A stretch of 64,000 bases of DNA from Pleodorina starrii (Eukaryota > Chlorophyta > Chlorophyceae > Chlamydomonadales > Volvocaceae). Below are positions 1 through 9,806 of this stretch, piece after piece. The stretch is taken from assembly GCA_030267565.1 (NCBI GenBank), contig BRXU01000004.1:2858501-2922500 (forward strand), read 5' to 3'. The notes under the pieces are model-generated. The model worked only from the letters and a program-made list of their open reading frames with translations. It ran no database searches and was not told the origin of the DNA. Both the position numbers and the translations under genes were made by a program. How positions within the stretch are numbered: position 1 is the first letter of the stretch; the number at the start of each line of letters is the position of its first letter.

Positions 1-642
1 CGGGCTGGTCCGCGGGCCTTCTGGGATGTGGCTGCTGCTGCCGCGGTGGTTGGTGGTAGCGGCGGTGGCGCTGGTGCTCTTGCTCGGCGCTGTCGTACAT
101 GTCATCGTCGTCGTCGTCGTCATCGTCCGGGCTGACCATCAGCTGCCTCAGCTGTTGGGCCCTGAGGGCAACCGGGTCCTTGCCGCGGTATGTGTCCGGG
201 ATGTCCGCGGGGTCCGGCTCGAAGATGGAACGGACCATGTGGCCCGGTTCACCCATGAGGGTCACGCTGGCCTGGTTGCGGCGGTGCCGAATGCCTGTTA
301 GGCGACAGGTGTTTGAATACGAGCGCATGGGGCAACAGAAAGGCCGCTGGAAGCTTAACGTGTGGCAGGAGTAGAAAACCTGGGAAAGGACACGCCGCAT
401 ACGGGTGACCGCCGATGTTATTGTTTGAATTACTCATGCTCACCATTGACGTGTTGTTCCCAGCCGCTAGAAGGCACGGTACAGCCACAGGAATTACACT
501 GACGCAAGCTGCCATCGTCCCGGCCCCGTCGGCGGACATCGGCACGGCCGTCGGCTCTAATGGGTTCCGAATCCCTTTCAGCGCGCTCTGAGCTGGGATG
601 CTCTTGCCTGCCCCGCCTGCTGTTCCCCTTGAATGAACCCAT
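1..642 (-). CDS. Zinc-finger protein with acidic tract (N-terminal part; gene runs off left edge)
   Basis: Two exons are visible on the minus strand, 642-437 and 298-1, joined by a GTGAGC...CTAACAG intron with matching phase. The start at 642 has a good algal context (GCCAATGG). The first about 45 residues are rich in Arg and Ser. A C-x2-C-x11-H-x5-H element follows (CNSCGCTV...GWEQHVNGIRH), and the intron falls inside it, between Asn and Gly. This spacing is that of U1/matrin-type zinc fingers, which bind RNA or occur at the front of RNA helicases. After it comes a charged segment containing PADIPDTYRGKDPV, then a run of nine Asp and a Gln/Arg/His-rich stretch. The 3' end lies outside the window, so the main domain is unknown. 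Function beyond nucleic-acid binding would be a guess. An open frame at 817-578 overlaps the 5' part and may represent an additional upstream exon. Confidence 0.6.
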
Positions 643-760
643 TGGCGCCAGTCACGGATGAGTGACCCGCTGGCCTAGGAACATAGAAATCCAGGAAAGA
701 CACCGTGAATCCCTGCGGTTCATCGCTGGAAACAGGGAAGTTCCATTCCCGGACCCACGG
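640..760 (-). repeat. Coding fragment W-N..F..S.EPQ.FT.S.LDFY, copy 1
   Basis: The minus strand encodes EWNFPVSSDEPQGFTVSFL followed by DFYVPRPAGHS in an open frame that begins with an ATG at 817. A second, inverted copy lies at about 5310-5415 on the plus strand with conserved nucleotides (GACCCGCTGGCCTAGGAAC is identical) and conserved protein (EPQRFTMSWLDFY). Amino acid matches continue where codons differ, which points to descent from a translated exon. The family is not recognised. It could be an exon shared by paralogous genes or a piece of a mobile element. Confidence 0.45.
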
Positions 761-786
761 TTGGCTCGGTGAGCCGAGCCAACCGT
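757..786. repeat. Perfect 13-bp stem-loop
   Basis: The sequence folds into a perfect 13-bp GC-rich stem (757-769 with 774-786) around a TGAG loop. It sits just upstream of the zinc-finger gene start, in its probable 5' UTR or promoter on the minus strand. Whether it acts in RNA or DNA is not known. Confidence 0.5.
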
Positions 787-1103
787 CTTTAACGGTATCC
801 TGACAACGACCGCTCATGAAACAAGAACAAACTCACTGGAACAAAAACAGAAGTTTATTCTTTCGCTGCCATATGCCAATAGTTATGCGATAATTATCAA
901 AAACGGACATCCTGTGGCAACTTGCTGACCACTCACTAAATCCAGAGTGTGCGATGTCGGGCCTCGCAAGGCCTCAGCGGTTATGTTTGCGAGGTGTACA
1001 AGCTGCACGGCTTTCGGCGGATGGAAAGGTACGAGCATCCTGCTACCAGAGCTTGCTGAACTTCCATCTGTCCTCAAAGTGCCTTGCTCACCCTCTGCAG
1101 GGG

Positions 1104-1847
1104 ATGACTCGGCCTGTCTACACGTATCTTCCGGGCGCGGAGGTTACAGAACAGCAAATCAAGGACTGTGCTAGGTTATTTTCTGAGCACTATGGAGTTT
1201 GGGGAGAGTAGCCTGGTTCTTCGTCAAATCCAAAGCCTGGTTCGCGGGTCCGTCTGTCGGCGGAGCGGCTCAGAGCGCAATACCTGTTCAACACGGAAAC
1301 ATGTGACCTGGTAGTTGCGAAGATTGGCGACGAGCTCATCGGCCACGTCTTCGTGACCAAGTTCGAGTACCCGGGCCATGGGTCCGTCTGCTGGATTACC
1401 CAGGTCGTCGTGAGTGCATCTCACCGCAGCCACGGCATCGGCTCGAGACTATGTCGCATCGCGTGGTCATCTTGCACGAACGACTTCGCCTGTGGACTGG
1501 TCAGCTCTCACCCGCACGCTGTGAGGGCGCTTGAGTGCGCTACCGAGCGGCTGTGCGACCTCGACGCAATTACGGAGCATGCTGCTGGGCTCATTGAAGC
1601 AAGCGACATACCTTACATGCAGAACCGCCGGGTGGTTCAGCACACGGTCGACACGCAGTTCTACGTCGACCACACGGAGGTGAACCAGCTGATCAAAAAG
1701 CAGGTCAATTGGACGCTGGGGGAGCTTGCTGACGGCCACGAGTTTTTCGCCTTCACTTTCATGTCGTCTCCCCGGCGACGGGGGAGCGGGTCTGGTTCGC
1801 TCACTGGCAGCCCACCCAAACACACGAAGGTGTCGTCTCAGGAGTGA
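1104..1847 (+). CDS. GNAT-family N-acetyltransferase, interrupted by an in-frame TAG
   Basis: The frame from the ATG at 1104 encodes MTRPVYTYLPGAEVTEQQI, then SEHYGVWGE, then a TAG at 1209-1211, then the same frame continues without further stops to a TGA at 1845-1847. The continuation carries the acetyl-CoA-binding motif A region: strand VCWITQVVV followed by HRSHGIGSRL, the R/H-x-x-G-x-G/A loop. Near the C-terminus are VDTQFYVDH and an SSHPHAVRAL segment, arranged as in a GNAT branch I remember from fungi and algae. Substrate is unknown. A CCTCTGCAG acceptor-like sequence just before the start hints at an intron in the 5' leader. No plausible intron removes the stop, so it is a nonsense mutation, a sequencing error or an allele-specific pseudogene. 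A TGTAA signal at 2032 fits its 3' end. Confidence 0.65.
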
Positions 1848-2031
1848 CAAAGATTGAACGATTTGCTTGACGCGTGTCATGCCCCCTCAGAGCTGTGTCG
1901 CCCCCTGGTGAACGCCTGGCCCCGCAGCCGGACCGGACCCGGCTCCATGTTCATGCTGGGGATAACTTAAGGCGCGTCTGTGCAGGCATTCTTGGTACGC
2001 TCGAGTGCTGCATGTGAAGACTTTGCACGGG

Positions 2032-2036
2032 TGTAA
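2032..2036 (+). promoter_or_regulatory. Polyadenylation signal TGTAA (GNAT gene)
   Basis: The chlorophyte polyadenylation motif TGTAA occurs 185 nt after the acetyltransferase stop codon. Confidence 0.5.
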
Positions 2037-2159
2037 CATTTCGGGGCAAGCAGACTGGCGGCTGGCGGGGACTGACTGCGAGGTGGTGTTCACATGGCTT
2101 TGGGTCAGAAGCTTCAGGACAACCATGCTGCAGGGGCTGGCGTTTTACTAGTGGCTGGT

Positions 2160-2930
2160 GCAGTGGTGTCATGACCGGATGCTGTCAGATCAGGGCCGCT
2201 TTGCCAGGTTGCGGAGCCCTGTGTAGTGCGATACTATAAGAAAGCAACTATAGGATGTTATTAACGATGGTGGTGAGCTGGGAACTGCGAAATGAAGGAA
2301 CTGAGACTGGCCCATGTCAGCACTTCGCTGCTGTTGCACGGAGGAGAGCCAGGAGCTATCAAGCAATGGCAGCACGCCGAAAAATCCACGAAGCCATGAT
2401 TAGACGGATAGTGGATGACCAACGACCAACGAATGCCCCATGGGTCACACGTTTACAATCCAAGGCTCCAGCACGATGATCACACCAGACTCACCGAGCA
2501 ACACACGGACGTGTACACAAAGATATGTTCGCGCACGCCTCTTCCTCGCCCTCGTTTCCCTCCCCTTCTCCGGCTGCTGCCTCCTGCGCCGACGCCCTGA
2601 CTACCCCCCTTTCCCTTCTTGCCCTCTGGTCCTACCCTACCTCCCGTCCCTCGCCCCATCAGGTCCGCCCCCGGCCCCCTGCCTTTCCCCGTCCACCGTC
2701 CGCCTCTGCTGATCCGCCTCCTTCCACTCCGAGCCAGAGTCTGACGCGTTGTCTGCGGCCCAGGCTGGACCTGTACCCACGGCCGACAGCAACTGCATAA
2801 CGGCGGCATGGGTTTCCTGTGATCTCGAAGTCCTGGCCGACGGGGTGGACAGTTGAAGGTCCATAATTAAATAACCAACCAGAGCCTCGGTCAGCCAAGG
2901 ACGGGTCTCACGATAGAGACGTAGGTGAGG
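2160..2930. other. Intergenic stretch without a supported gene
   Basis: Open frames exist on both strands in the C/T-rich part at 2480-2810 (Pro/Ser-rich one way, Gly/Arg-rich the other), but none has a motif or splice pattern that favours it. The rest is mixed sequence with many stops. Nothing else is seen. Confidence 0.4.
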
Positions 2931-2933
2931 CCC

Positions 2934-4270
2934 TTAATGGTGCATCCACCGCCCCTTCACGACCCGGATGCCAGCTTTGGAATCAATCACATTAGCGTCG
3001 CACCGGTCCTCATCAATCACAAGCACCTCTTTGACGTACATGATGTTGCATTCGTACAAAGGAAAGCTCGAAACATCATCATTGACCAGGGCGATGAAAC
3101 TGTTGACGATGGGACGAGCAACCGCAACAGGATGCAGCGCCAGTCTCCCGCGCCGTGTCACTTCGCGCGCTGCCACTCTCTCGCCGCTCTGTGCCTTGCG
3201 TAAGCAGGAAATTACTATCGTTCAGGTCCGACGGGCCAGAGTGCAACCACACGGAGTGCAAGCTTCTTGTGGACGTGCCCAAGGCGATTGCCGACGAGAA
3301 GTGCGATTGCCTGTCACCAACTTCCGCAAGACGCTGTACGTGTGGGACAAGTGCCACCCCAGCGCCCGTCGCAAGGAGGGCAAGGGGAACCGGACCAAAC
3401 GTAAGACCACCCGGGATACGGTCGGGGAGGATGACGGAGAGGAGGGGAGGCCAGCAGCGCCGCCCACCAAGGGATCCCCACCCTCTGCGGCGCCGCTGGC
3501 CTCCCCTCCCGCTTCTTTCCGCTCTCCGTCATCCTCCCCGACCGTATCCCGGTGGTCTTACATTTGGTTCCCCTTGTCGCGACGGGCGCTGGGGTGGCAC
3601 TTGTCCCACACGTACAGCGTCTTGGGAAAGTTGACGACATGCAGTTTCTCGTCGGCAATCGCCTTGGGCGCGTCCACAAGAGGCATGCATTCGGTGTGGT
3701 TGCACTCTGTCCCGTCGGACATGAACGGTAGCCGCTGCTTCCGTGCGTCTTCTGTTGATCTTCATGAACGACTAGGGCCAGCACCACGTACTTGGGCTTC
3801 TGAGCGTGCTTGGTCAGCTCGAAGCACTGCTTGCAGACCGTGATGTGCTCGGACGATAATTGAGGGACAAAGCGTAATAGTTAATGCTAAGCCGTGTGAG
3901 TGTCAAGACATTATGATGGGCGAGGAAGGGCAAGTAGGAGGCAGGCGAGGCAGAGCAAGTAGGAGGCAGGGTGAGGGAGGAAGCACAAGGCTGGGGAAGA
4001 GTCCCTACAGGATGCCGGGTGAGGAGCGATGGGAAGGGAAGGGGAAACAGGCATTCGCAAAAGCGATACCGGTAACGCAAGCACCTGGGATCTTGCCCTT
4101 GGGGCGCGTAAGCGCCTCGATGTCAATCTCAACGCTGTCCTCGTGCGGGGGGTCCTATTCACCGTCTTGGCGTGCTCTTTGATCATCTCCAACGCCGCGT
4201 GCGAGTTGTTAAGGAACTTGTTGTGGCAGGAAGTCTCCGATCAATTTAACACGCCACCGAAGTCAGGGCA
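2934..4270 (-). pseudogene. Degenerate multi-exon gene of unknown family
   Basis: Four minus-strand pieces read like conserved protein but do not join cleanly. In order they are: about 4230-4100, with CHNKFLNNSHAALEMIKEH and, after a shift and a TAG, EDSVEIDIEALTRPKGKIPG up to a GT donor; about 3845-3740, with HITVCKQCFELTKHAQKPKY; 3722-3558, a 54-residue frame with CNHTECMPLVD, FPKTLYVWDKCHP; and about 3110-2934, with IVNSFIALVNDDVSSFPLYE and RVVKGRWMHH before TAA. Repeated Cys and His pairs suggest a metal-binding protein. Stops and frame changes between pieces, and the inverted duplication of one exon, indicate decay. The family is not recognised; a dead mobile-element gene and a dead host gene are both possible. 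Confidence 0.35.
3222..3725. repeat. Long inverted repeat (foldback) of a coding exon
   Basis: The left arm (about 3222-3465) and right arm (about 3487-3725) are near-complementary copies separated by a loop of roughly 20 nt. Both contain the same exon, recognisable as SDG.ECNHTEC and then KTLYVWDKCHPSARR. The right arm keeps the 54-residue frame on the minus strand. The left arm, on the plus strand, has indels that break the frame midway. A transcript through it would fold into a hairpin of more than 200 bp, the form of many algal small-RNA precursors. Confidence 0.7.
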
Positions 4271-4385
4271 GTAGTCCTCTACATGGGCAGATGAACATGG
4301 CGTAAGATCAGACCGAGGAGCATCTGCTGTGCAGCACTGGACCCATACTTGCGCTAGCCTATACATACGTACTCACTGGGTCTGA

Positions 4386-5300
4386 CGTGATTGGCGCGGC
4401 CTATGGTGCCGGTGGTTCGCGCAGGTACTGCTGGAAGCGCTTTCTGGTGTGGCGAGCCCGGCTGCCGCCATCTCGCCACGCCCGCTGTTTCCCGGTCCAA
4501 GCTTCGTGCCGGTAGAGTCACTTTTCGCAAGGGCAGCTATTGCTTGCTTCATGAACCTCCCACATCCCTGTCTCTGGGGCCTTCCCGACACGGCAGCGGG
4601 TACCTCACGCGGTAAAGTTGAGGAATGAAACCATGTATAACAAAAGGTGGAAGCGCAACCAGGATAATGATGAAGTGTGGTGTCGGTTCCCTAAGCACAC
4701 TGTCGTTTCCGGCAGACCTGCAGTACAAAACATTCTACAATGTCAGACAATGTCGCAAAAGAGCGGACTTAATGGACAGGTTATTTGCCTCATTTGGCAC
4801 TATATGTTTAGCTTGCACCATTTTCTTGCCTTGGGAAAGAATACATGATGACAGAACGCAGAACTACAGGTAAGTTCGGTCGCAAGCCGTCTTCCAAGCC
4901 AGGACACGCCCTTCCAGGACACATACCGGTATCACGTTTGCAAAAGCGTATTACATATGTATAACATGTATATTTAGCAAGACTTCATCTAATGCTACCA
5001 GGATAGGTAACCCCAAGCCTGGAATAGGGGCGTTTCTATGGATTTGGGCTTCGGGAGTTCGGGTGCTTCTAGCTCCAAACGTCCATAAACTTCGGCCACA
5101 TGTCAATTTGTTCAATAAAAGGCCTTGTCGACGGCCGCGACGCTTCCTAAATGGTGCTAACTACTTTTCTATATGTGTAATAAATGGTGTAACCGTGATA
5201 GAAGTGGCCCTGGAGCCTCCTGAAGCGGCGCTGGTGTGCGACTGGGATCCCGCCGCCGTTTCGGCCATTGTGCCTACTTCCGGCCAGTTCGTAAATGTCA
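4386..5300. other. Gene-poor stretch with orphan open frames
   Basis: At 4425-4627 all plus frames are partly open. One, following a CGCAG acceptor, reads VLLEALSGVASPAAAISPRP to a TGA; another reads WCGEPGCRHLA. Neither can be tied to other exons. From 4620 to 5300 the composition is more AT-rich, with TGTAA motifs near 5177 and 5190 but no gene that can be defended ending there. Confidence 0.3.
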
Positions 5301-5309
5301 GGAAACGTA

Positions 5310-5415
5310 TTGATGATTCAATATATGGAACGGGCAATTCAAGTATAGCAAAGAACCGCAGCGATTCACGATGTCTTGGCTGGACTTCTACTACGGTTCC
5401 TAGGCCAGCGGGTCA
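5310..5415 (+). repeat. Coding fragment W-N..F..S.EPQ.FT.S.LDFY, copy 2
   Basis: The plus strand encodes WNGQFKYSKEPQRFTMSWL then DFYYGS and a TAG, the inverted counterpart of the fragment at 640-760. A TGA lies shortly upstream in the same frame, so this copy is probably dead. Beyond GGGTCA, at about 5412, similarity ends. Confidence 0.45.
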
Positions 5416-5927
5416 GAGTGAATGTTCACAGCTTTATTAAAAGCTAGCGCTTCCAACTAGGATAGATCAATATAGGTATAGGTAATGACAAGAGTAGACG
5501 CACGCGGGCGACGAGTATTCGTTGTTCAGTTGTCTCGCGTCGTACCCAGAGACTTAAATTGAAACGCCTTTAGCCAGACCCGGCAACGGTATCGCCTTTG
5601 ATTGCTGAGAACATGATTGCTGGCAGGTGCGTTTTCATTCTCTAGAGCATCAGCGATCACGATCAGTCAGCTGCACTGCGACCCACACGTGGTCGGAGGT
5701 CTCAGAAGTTCCTCTTTTGCAAGTTAGCCTCACGCTACCAGCACCCAACTTTATGTAACCATTATCATTCATATGGCAGGTCCGCGTGTGCCCTGCGCCT
5801 GACGTCGCGGGGCCCTGGCGCTGCGCGCGCACGTATTGGCCCAGCCACACAAGCGAGCCGGCATCGCCCACTGCGCCTGCACACCTCCAGCCTGCTCGGA
5901 TTCCTCTTTGGGAAAGGCGGAGGAGCC

Positions 5928-7519
5928 ATGGGGGCGCAGGGCAGCAAAAGCGGCAGCAAAGGCTGGGCTCCGCGGTCCGGTGAGGAGAGGGGTTTAGCCG
6001 GCCAGTGCGTGGACAGTGACCGTTTCGAAACGTGTGTTAGGCTTCCCGCCGCATGGCAATTGGCAAATGGGGCACATTGGAGGGCATACCTGCGTAGGCA
6101 CGCCGCCTCGCTCTCCCCCGCGCCCTCCCCGCTTCCCTTAAACTCCCCGGAGGCACGGATGCCTCGATCGCGCCAGGCCCTGCACCGCGACAAGACGCGG
6201 TGCAACTCCCCGATGACACCCACGAGTTCCCGCCTCTGCCCCGTCTCCGTTCCCGCCCGCCCGCACGCCCTCTGGCCGCCGCCGCAGACGAAACCCTCCG
6301 CAAGGTGTCCCGCTCCGGGTACGACGTCACGCCGCTGAGTGCGGAGGAGCGCGCCGCCGCCGCGGAGGGCCTCACGCCCTTTCAGAAGCACGTGGTTCTG
6401 GAGCACGGAACGGAGCGCGCCTTTACGGGCTCGACCACCAACGGTTACTCGCACGACAACAAGCAGCGGGGCGTGTACGTCTCCGCGCTGGGCGGCCTGC
6501 CGCTCTTCGCCTCCGACACAAAATTTAACAGCGGCACGGTACGACACGGTGTTCTGCGCCGTGCGGCACGGTATCGTACGTGCCACATTGAAGGGCTTTT
6601 GCGGCAGCGGGGTGGCAGGCGAATGGCAAGGGACTGGAAGAGGGACAGCCTGTTGGCGCTCATGCCGGCCGAGCAGCCCCGCGCCCTGGGCCTGCACCCA
6701 CGCGCCCCTCTGGCACTGCGCTGGCGCGTCTTGCCGCACCGCAAAAGGGCTGGCTGGCTGGCTGGCTGGCTGTGGCTGGCTGGCAAAGCGGGAAGGCCAA
6801 AGCAGGTGGAGCAGCGGAGATCGGGCTCCCGGCCTCCTGCCGCATGGCCGCGCCGGTTCCGGCGACCGCCCCCCACGACCGGACTCAGACCGTAACTGTA
6901 CACGGCCCGGCCAATGCCCGGCTCGATGGCGAGACCCTCTTTCCTCCGACCCGGACCCGCCCCAACCCCCACCATCACTTGCACTACTCCACCCGCGCGC
7001 AGGGCTGGCCGTCCTTCTTCGCCCCCCTGGATCCAGATCACATCATCGAGGTGGCCGATTACTCCATTCCGTACATGCCGCGAGTGGAGGTGCTGGACGC
7101 GCGCAGCGGGGCGCACCTGGGCCACGTGTTCGACGATGGTGGGTTGCAGGACTTGGGGGCTCCGGGGGGAAGGCGCCGGGGGCTGGCGGCTGAGGGGGAG
7201 GGGAAGAGGGGGTAGAAAATGATACCGCAGCGGGGAGAGGGGCTTGGGGCGGCAGCAGGGTGGTTATCAGGTGTTAGGTAGTTAGCCGTTTGGGGCGCGG
7301 GGGTCTGGGATTGGTGTTTAGGGATTGACGGGGAGGAGGGAGTTATTGATGTGCGTCTGTGTCTGTGGATGATGGCTGAGCTGGCTGGATGAGGGCTGTG
7401 TCGTTCCTCACATGCGTGCAGGGCCTGCGCCGACGGGAAAGCGGTACTGCATTAACGCGGCGGCGCTCAAATTCATCCCGGCTGGGGAGGAGCCGCCGTC
7501 GGAGAGCCGGCCAGTTTAG
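5928..7519 (+). CDS. Methionine-R-sulfoxide reductase B (zinc-less type)
   Basis: Four exons, 5928-5979, 6288-6538, 7003-7138 and 7422-7519, close in frame to a protein of about 178 residues ending in TAG. It reduces methionine-R-sulfoxide in oxidised proteins using thioredoxin-type reductants. Family signatures in order are [47 protein letters not shown] and RYCIN, whose Cys is the catalytic residue. The two C-x-x-C pairs that bind structural zinc in most MsrB proteins are absent: [11 protein letters not shown] and [11 protein letters not shown] stand at those places. The short N-terminus ([17 protein letters not shown]) has no clear plastid transit peptide and begins MGAQGSKS, resembling an N-myristoylation context. 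Introns 2 and 3 show canonical sites. The TGTAA at 7900, just before the next gene, may be its poly(A) signal. Confidence 0.9.
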
Positions 7520-7899
7520 GCAGCGATCATTGGGCATCGATGCATGGGTCTGAGAGCTGTTTCTTGCAAAGAGGAGAGCGGGGGGAAGCTTCGAGTGGAA
7601 GGAGCAGAGCCTAAGTGGGATTTGTTGGCGCAGAGAGGCAGGAAGCGGCCAGGCGAACGAGAGGGAGCGAGAGCATGCGTGGTGTGCCTTGTATCCAGAC
7701 TTCCAGAGTGCGTGACTTGTAGGATGGCAAACGCATTTTGTTGCGGAGTATCTGTGAACCCTGCCTGAATTATTTCGTTGCGTCTGAGGGACTGAGGTTG
7801 CGCACCCATTAGTGATGCTTAGCGGAACTGTACGGCACGACTAACCGCTTTTGGCAACGGCTGGCACAAGGTTTATAGCATATGAGGCTTCCCTTATTC

Positions 7900-7904
7900 T
7901 GTAA
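7900..7904 (+). promoter_or_regulatory. Polyadenylation signal TGTAA (MsrB gene)
   Basis: This TGTAA lies 380 nt after the MsrB stop and only 35 nt before the next start codon, so the two same-strand genes are tightly packed. Confidence 0.4.
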
Positions 7905-7939
7905 GCCTATCATCGACCTGTGATATTTTGCAAGACGCC

Positions 7940-8329
7940 ATGCCTCCGGGAACGATAAATCGGCCAAAGTCCAAGGCGCTGAAAGTGCGCCGAGAGAAGA
8001 TTCGGACGAAGAAAAAGCTCAGTTCCGCATCAGAGGTTAGCCGGCATCTTTGGCAGCTGAGTCTCTGCTGCACTTGGCGACGCTTGACGACTGGGTCTAT
8101 GTAACTGCAGAAACACAAGAAACAAGTGGAACTACTGAAGACGAGGAACCCAAAGCGGGAGCGCAAGCTTGCCAAGCGGAAAGCTGCATTGGAGCGAGCT
8201 GCGGCGGCGGAGGGGAAGGTGGAGGAGCAGGACGTCATGGCCGACGTGAAGCCGGCGAAGGCGGCCAAACCTTCCAAAAAGGCAAAACGCCAATCCGCAT
8301 CCGGCGGTGATGACGAGATGCAGGAGTAG
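7940..8329 (+). CDS. Small basic nuclear/nucleolar protein, C11orf98-like
   Basis: Two exons, 7940-8035 and 8111-8329, give a protein of 104 residues ending in TAG. It starts MPPGTINRPKSKALKVRREK and is dominated by Lys, Arg, Glu and Ala, with a long helical stretch KKQVELLKTRNPKRERKLAK. The C-terminus is KAAKPSKKAKR followed by a short acidic tail GGDDEMQE. The N-terminal INRPKS motif, the basic helix and an acidic DxEM-type tail match the layout I recall for the small animal protein C11orf98 and plant relatives, which are thought to be nucleolar. This assignment rests on pattern memory. A bipartite nuclear localisation signal is evident. A TGTAA follows at 8568. Confidence 0.7.
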
Positions 8330-8567
8330 GCCAAAACCGAGCATTGTTGTGATTACACACCCTGTTGCCACCATGCGCGCCATTGTGGCTTCCGGTACAG
8401 GCGGGCGCAGCGCGCCGTTTGCACGGTAAATGCGCCTGGCGGCCTGCGGACTGTCAACGTAACGAACGAAAGCCCATCAATGAACGCGTGGATTGACGCA
8501 CTGGAGCGCCCGCTATCCCCCGGCCGGGTGCCCGGCCGGGTGTCCGAGCATGCAAGCACTGGAGAAC

Positions 8568-8572
8568 TGTAA
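8568..8572 (+). promoter_or_regulatory. Polyadenylation signal TGTAA
   Basis: The motif lies 239 nt past the stop of the small basic protein gene. Confidence 0.45.
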
Positions 8573-9544
8573 TATTGCCGCCCCACATCATCACTATTTG
8601 GTCCGTCTCCCCGCTCCGATGCGTCGAACTGCACCTTGCGCTTGCGGCCAGGCAAACCACGCCTTCATCGCCCACGTGTCGTCTGCGAAGCGGGTCACGG
8701 CGAGATGGTATCGTCGCGCAGCCACGGACCTGTAAGAACTTCAAGACCAGCGAGACTGCGACACGTTCGAGCGATGCCCCGCAAACAAACCTTGCGCAGC
8801 ACAGCAGCACCTCCACGAGTTCTGTTACCAGTCTTTATTCCAGGCCTGTTGTAGATGCTACGATGGGGCTCCCCACACCGCGACGAGTGAACTGGGCGGC
8901 GGCGTCAAATTCGCTCGTCACAGACCCAACCGCGCTCATCTGCCGTATACAACACAGCTCCATACAGCCATCGGCACACGACCTGACCAAAAACCTCCGC
9001 GGCAAGGCAACGACACTTCAGCAGCGATCACCACCGCCCGAGGGGGCGCATTGGCCGCCAACAAATCTCGAGCTACCGGTGCCGTTCGCCGCCCTGCCGC
9101 ATCCGTGTGACTGCCCCGCCCTCCCTGGCCGCCACGTGTCGACGCGCCGCACCTGCCGCGCCCAGGCGCACACCCCAGACCCAGATCCACATCCCTGGAT
9201 GTGACCGCAACACTGCGAGGCCAATTCGAGTACCCCGGGTTACGCCTAAACCCAAACTCAGTCCGCCTACCCCCCTTCAGTCCGACCATTCACCGCCTCG
9301 GAAAGCTCCTCAAGTGTACTCCACACCTTGTCAAGCGCGTCCCTTCCCGCGCGGACAGACAGCTTGCTGTCCCGTTCCTTCGGGGCCCCCGCCGCCATTG
9401 GCCTAAGGGAAGGGCCTGCAGTGTCGTATGCAGGCGCCCCCCTTCCTGTCCCGACCTCCTCAACCCACCCGGTTGTCCGCATGCGCAGCTGGTACCTCCT
9501 GCACCCGGTGCCGCATCAGCCGCCTGTCAGCATCAGCGCCAGCG
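8573..9544. other. Convergent intergenic region
   Basis: This stretch separates the plus-strand small gene from the minus-strand RBBP5 gene and probably contains the RBBP5 3' UTR. A 209-codon plus-strand frame at 8575-9204 is open, but its composition (Ser, Thr and Pro scattered without motifs) looks non-coding. No TTACA (minus-strand TGTAA) was found close to the RBBP5 stop. Confidence 0.35.
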
Positions 9545-9775
9545 TCACCCACCTGCCGTGTCGCGCATCTCCTCGTCCCTGCTGCCGCCGGCACCCAGCC
9601 AAGGCCCCTCGCCTGCCGCCGCATGCCGCTGCTCTTGATAGTACTGCTGCTGTTGCTGCTGCTGCAAATGTTGCTGGTGCAGCTGCAATTGTTGCTGCTG
9701 CTGCAGCTGCAATTGTTGTTGCTGCTGCAGCTGCAAGTGTTGTTGCTGTTGCTGCTGCAGCTGCAAGTGTTGTTG

Positions 9776-9806
<31 letters not shown>

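Noticed and set aside
1104..1847. Recoding of TAG as a sense codon, suggested by TAGs inside two conserved frames
   Set aside because: TAG is the natural stop of MsrB, the small basic protein and the TBC protein in this window, and the second case lies in a clearly decayed gene.
8575..9204. 209-codon plus-strand frame
   Set aside because: Composition is unlike local coding exons and overlaps the probable 3' region of RBBP5.
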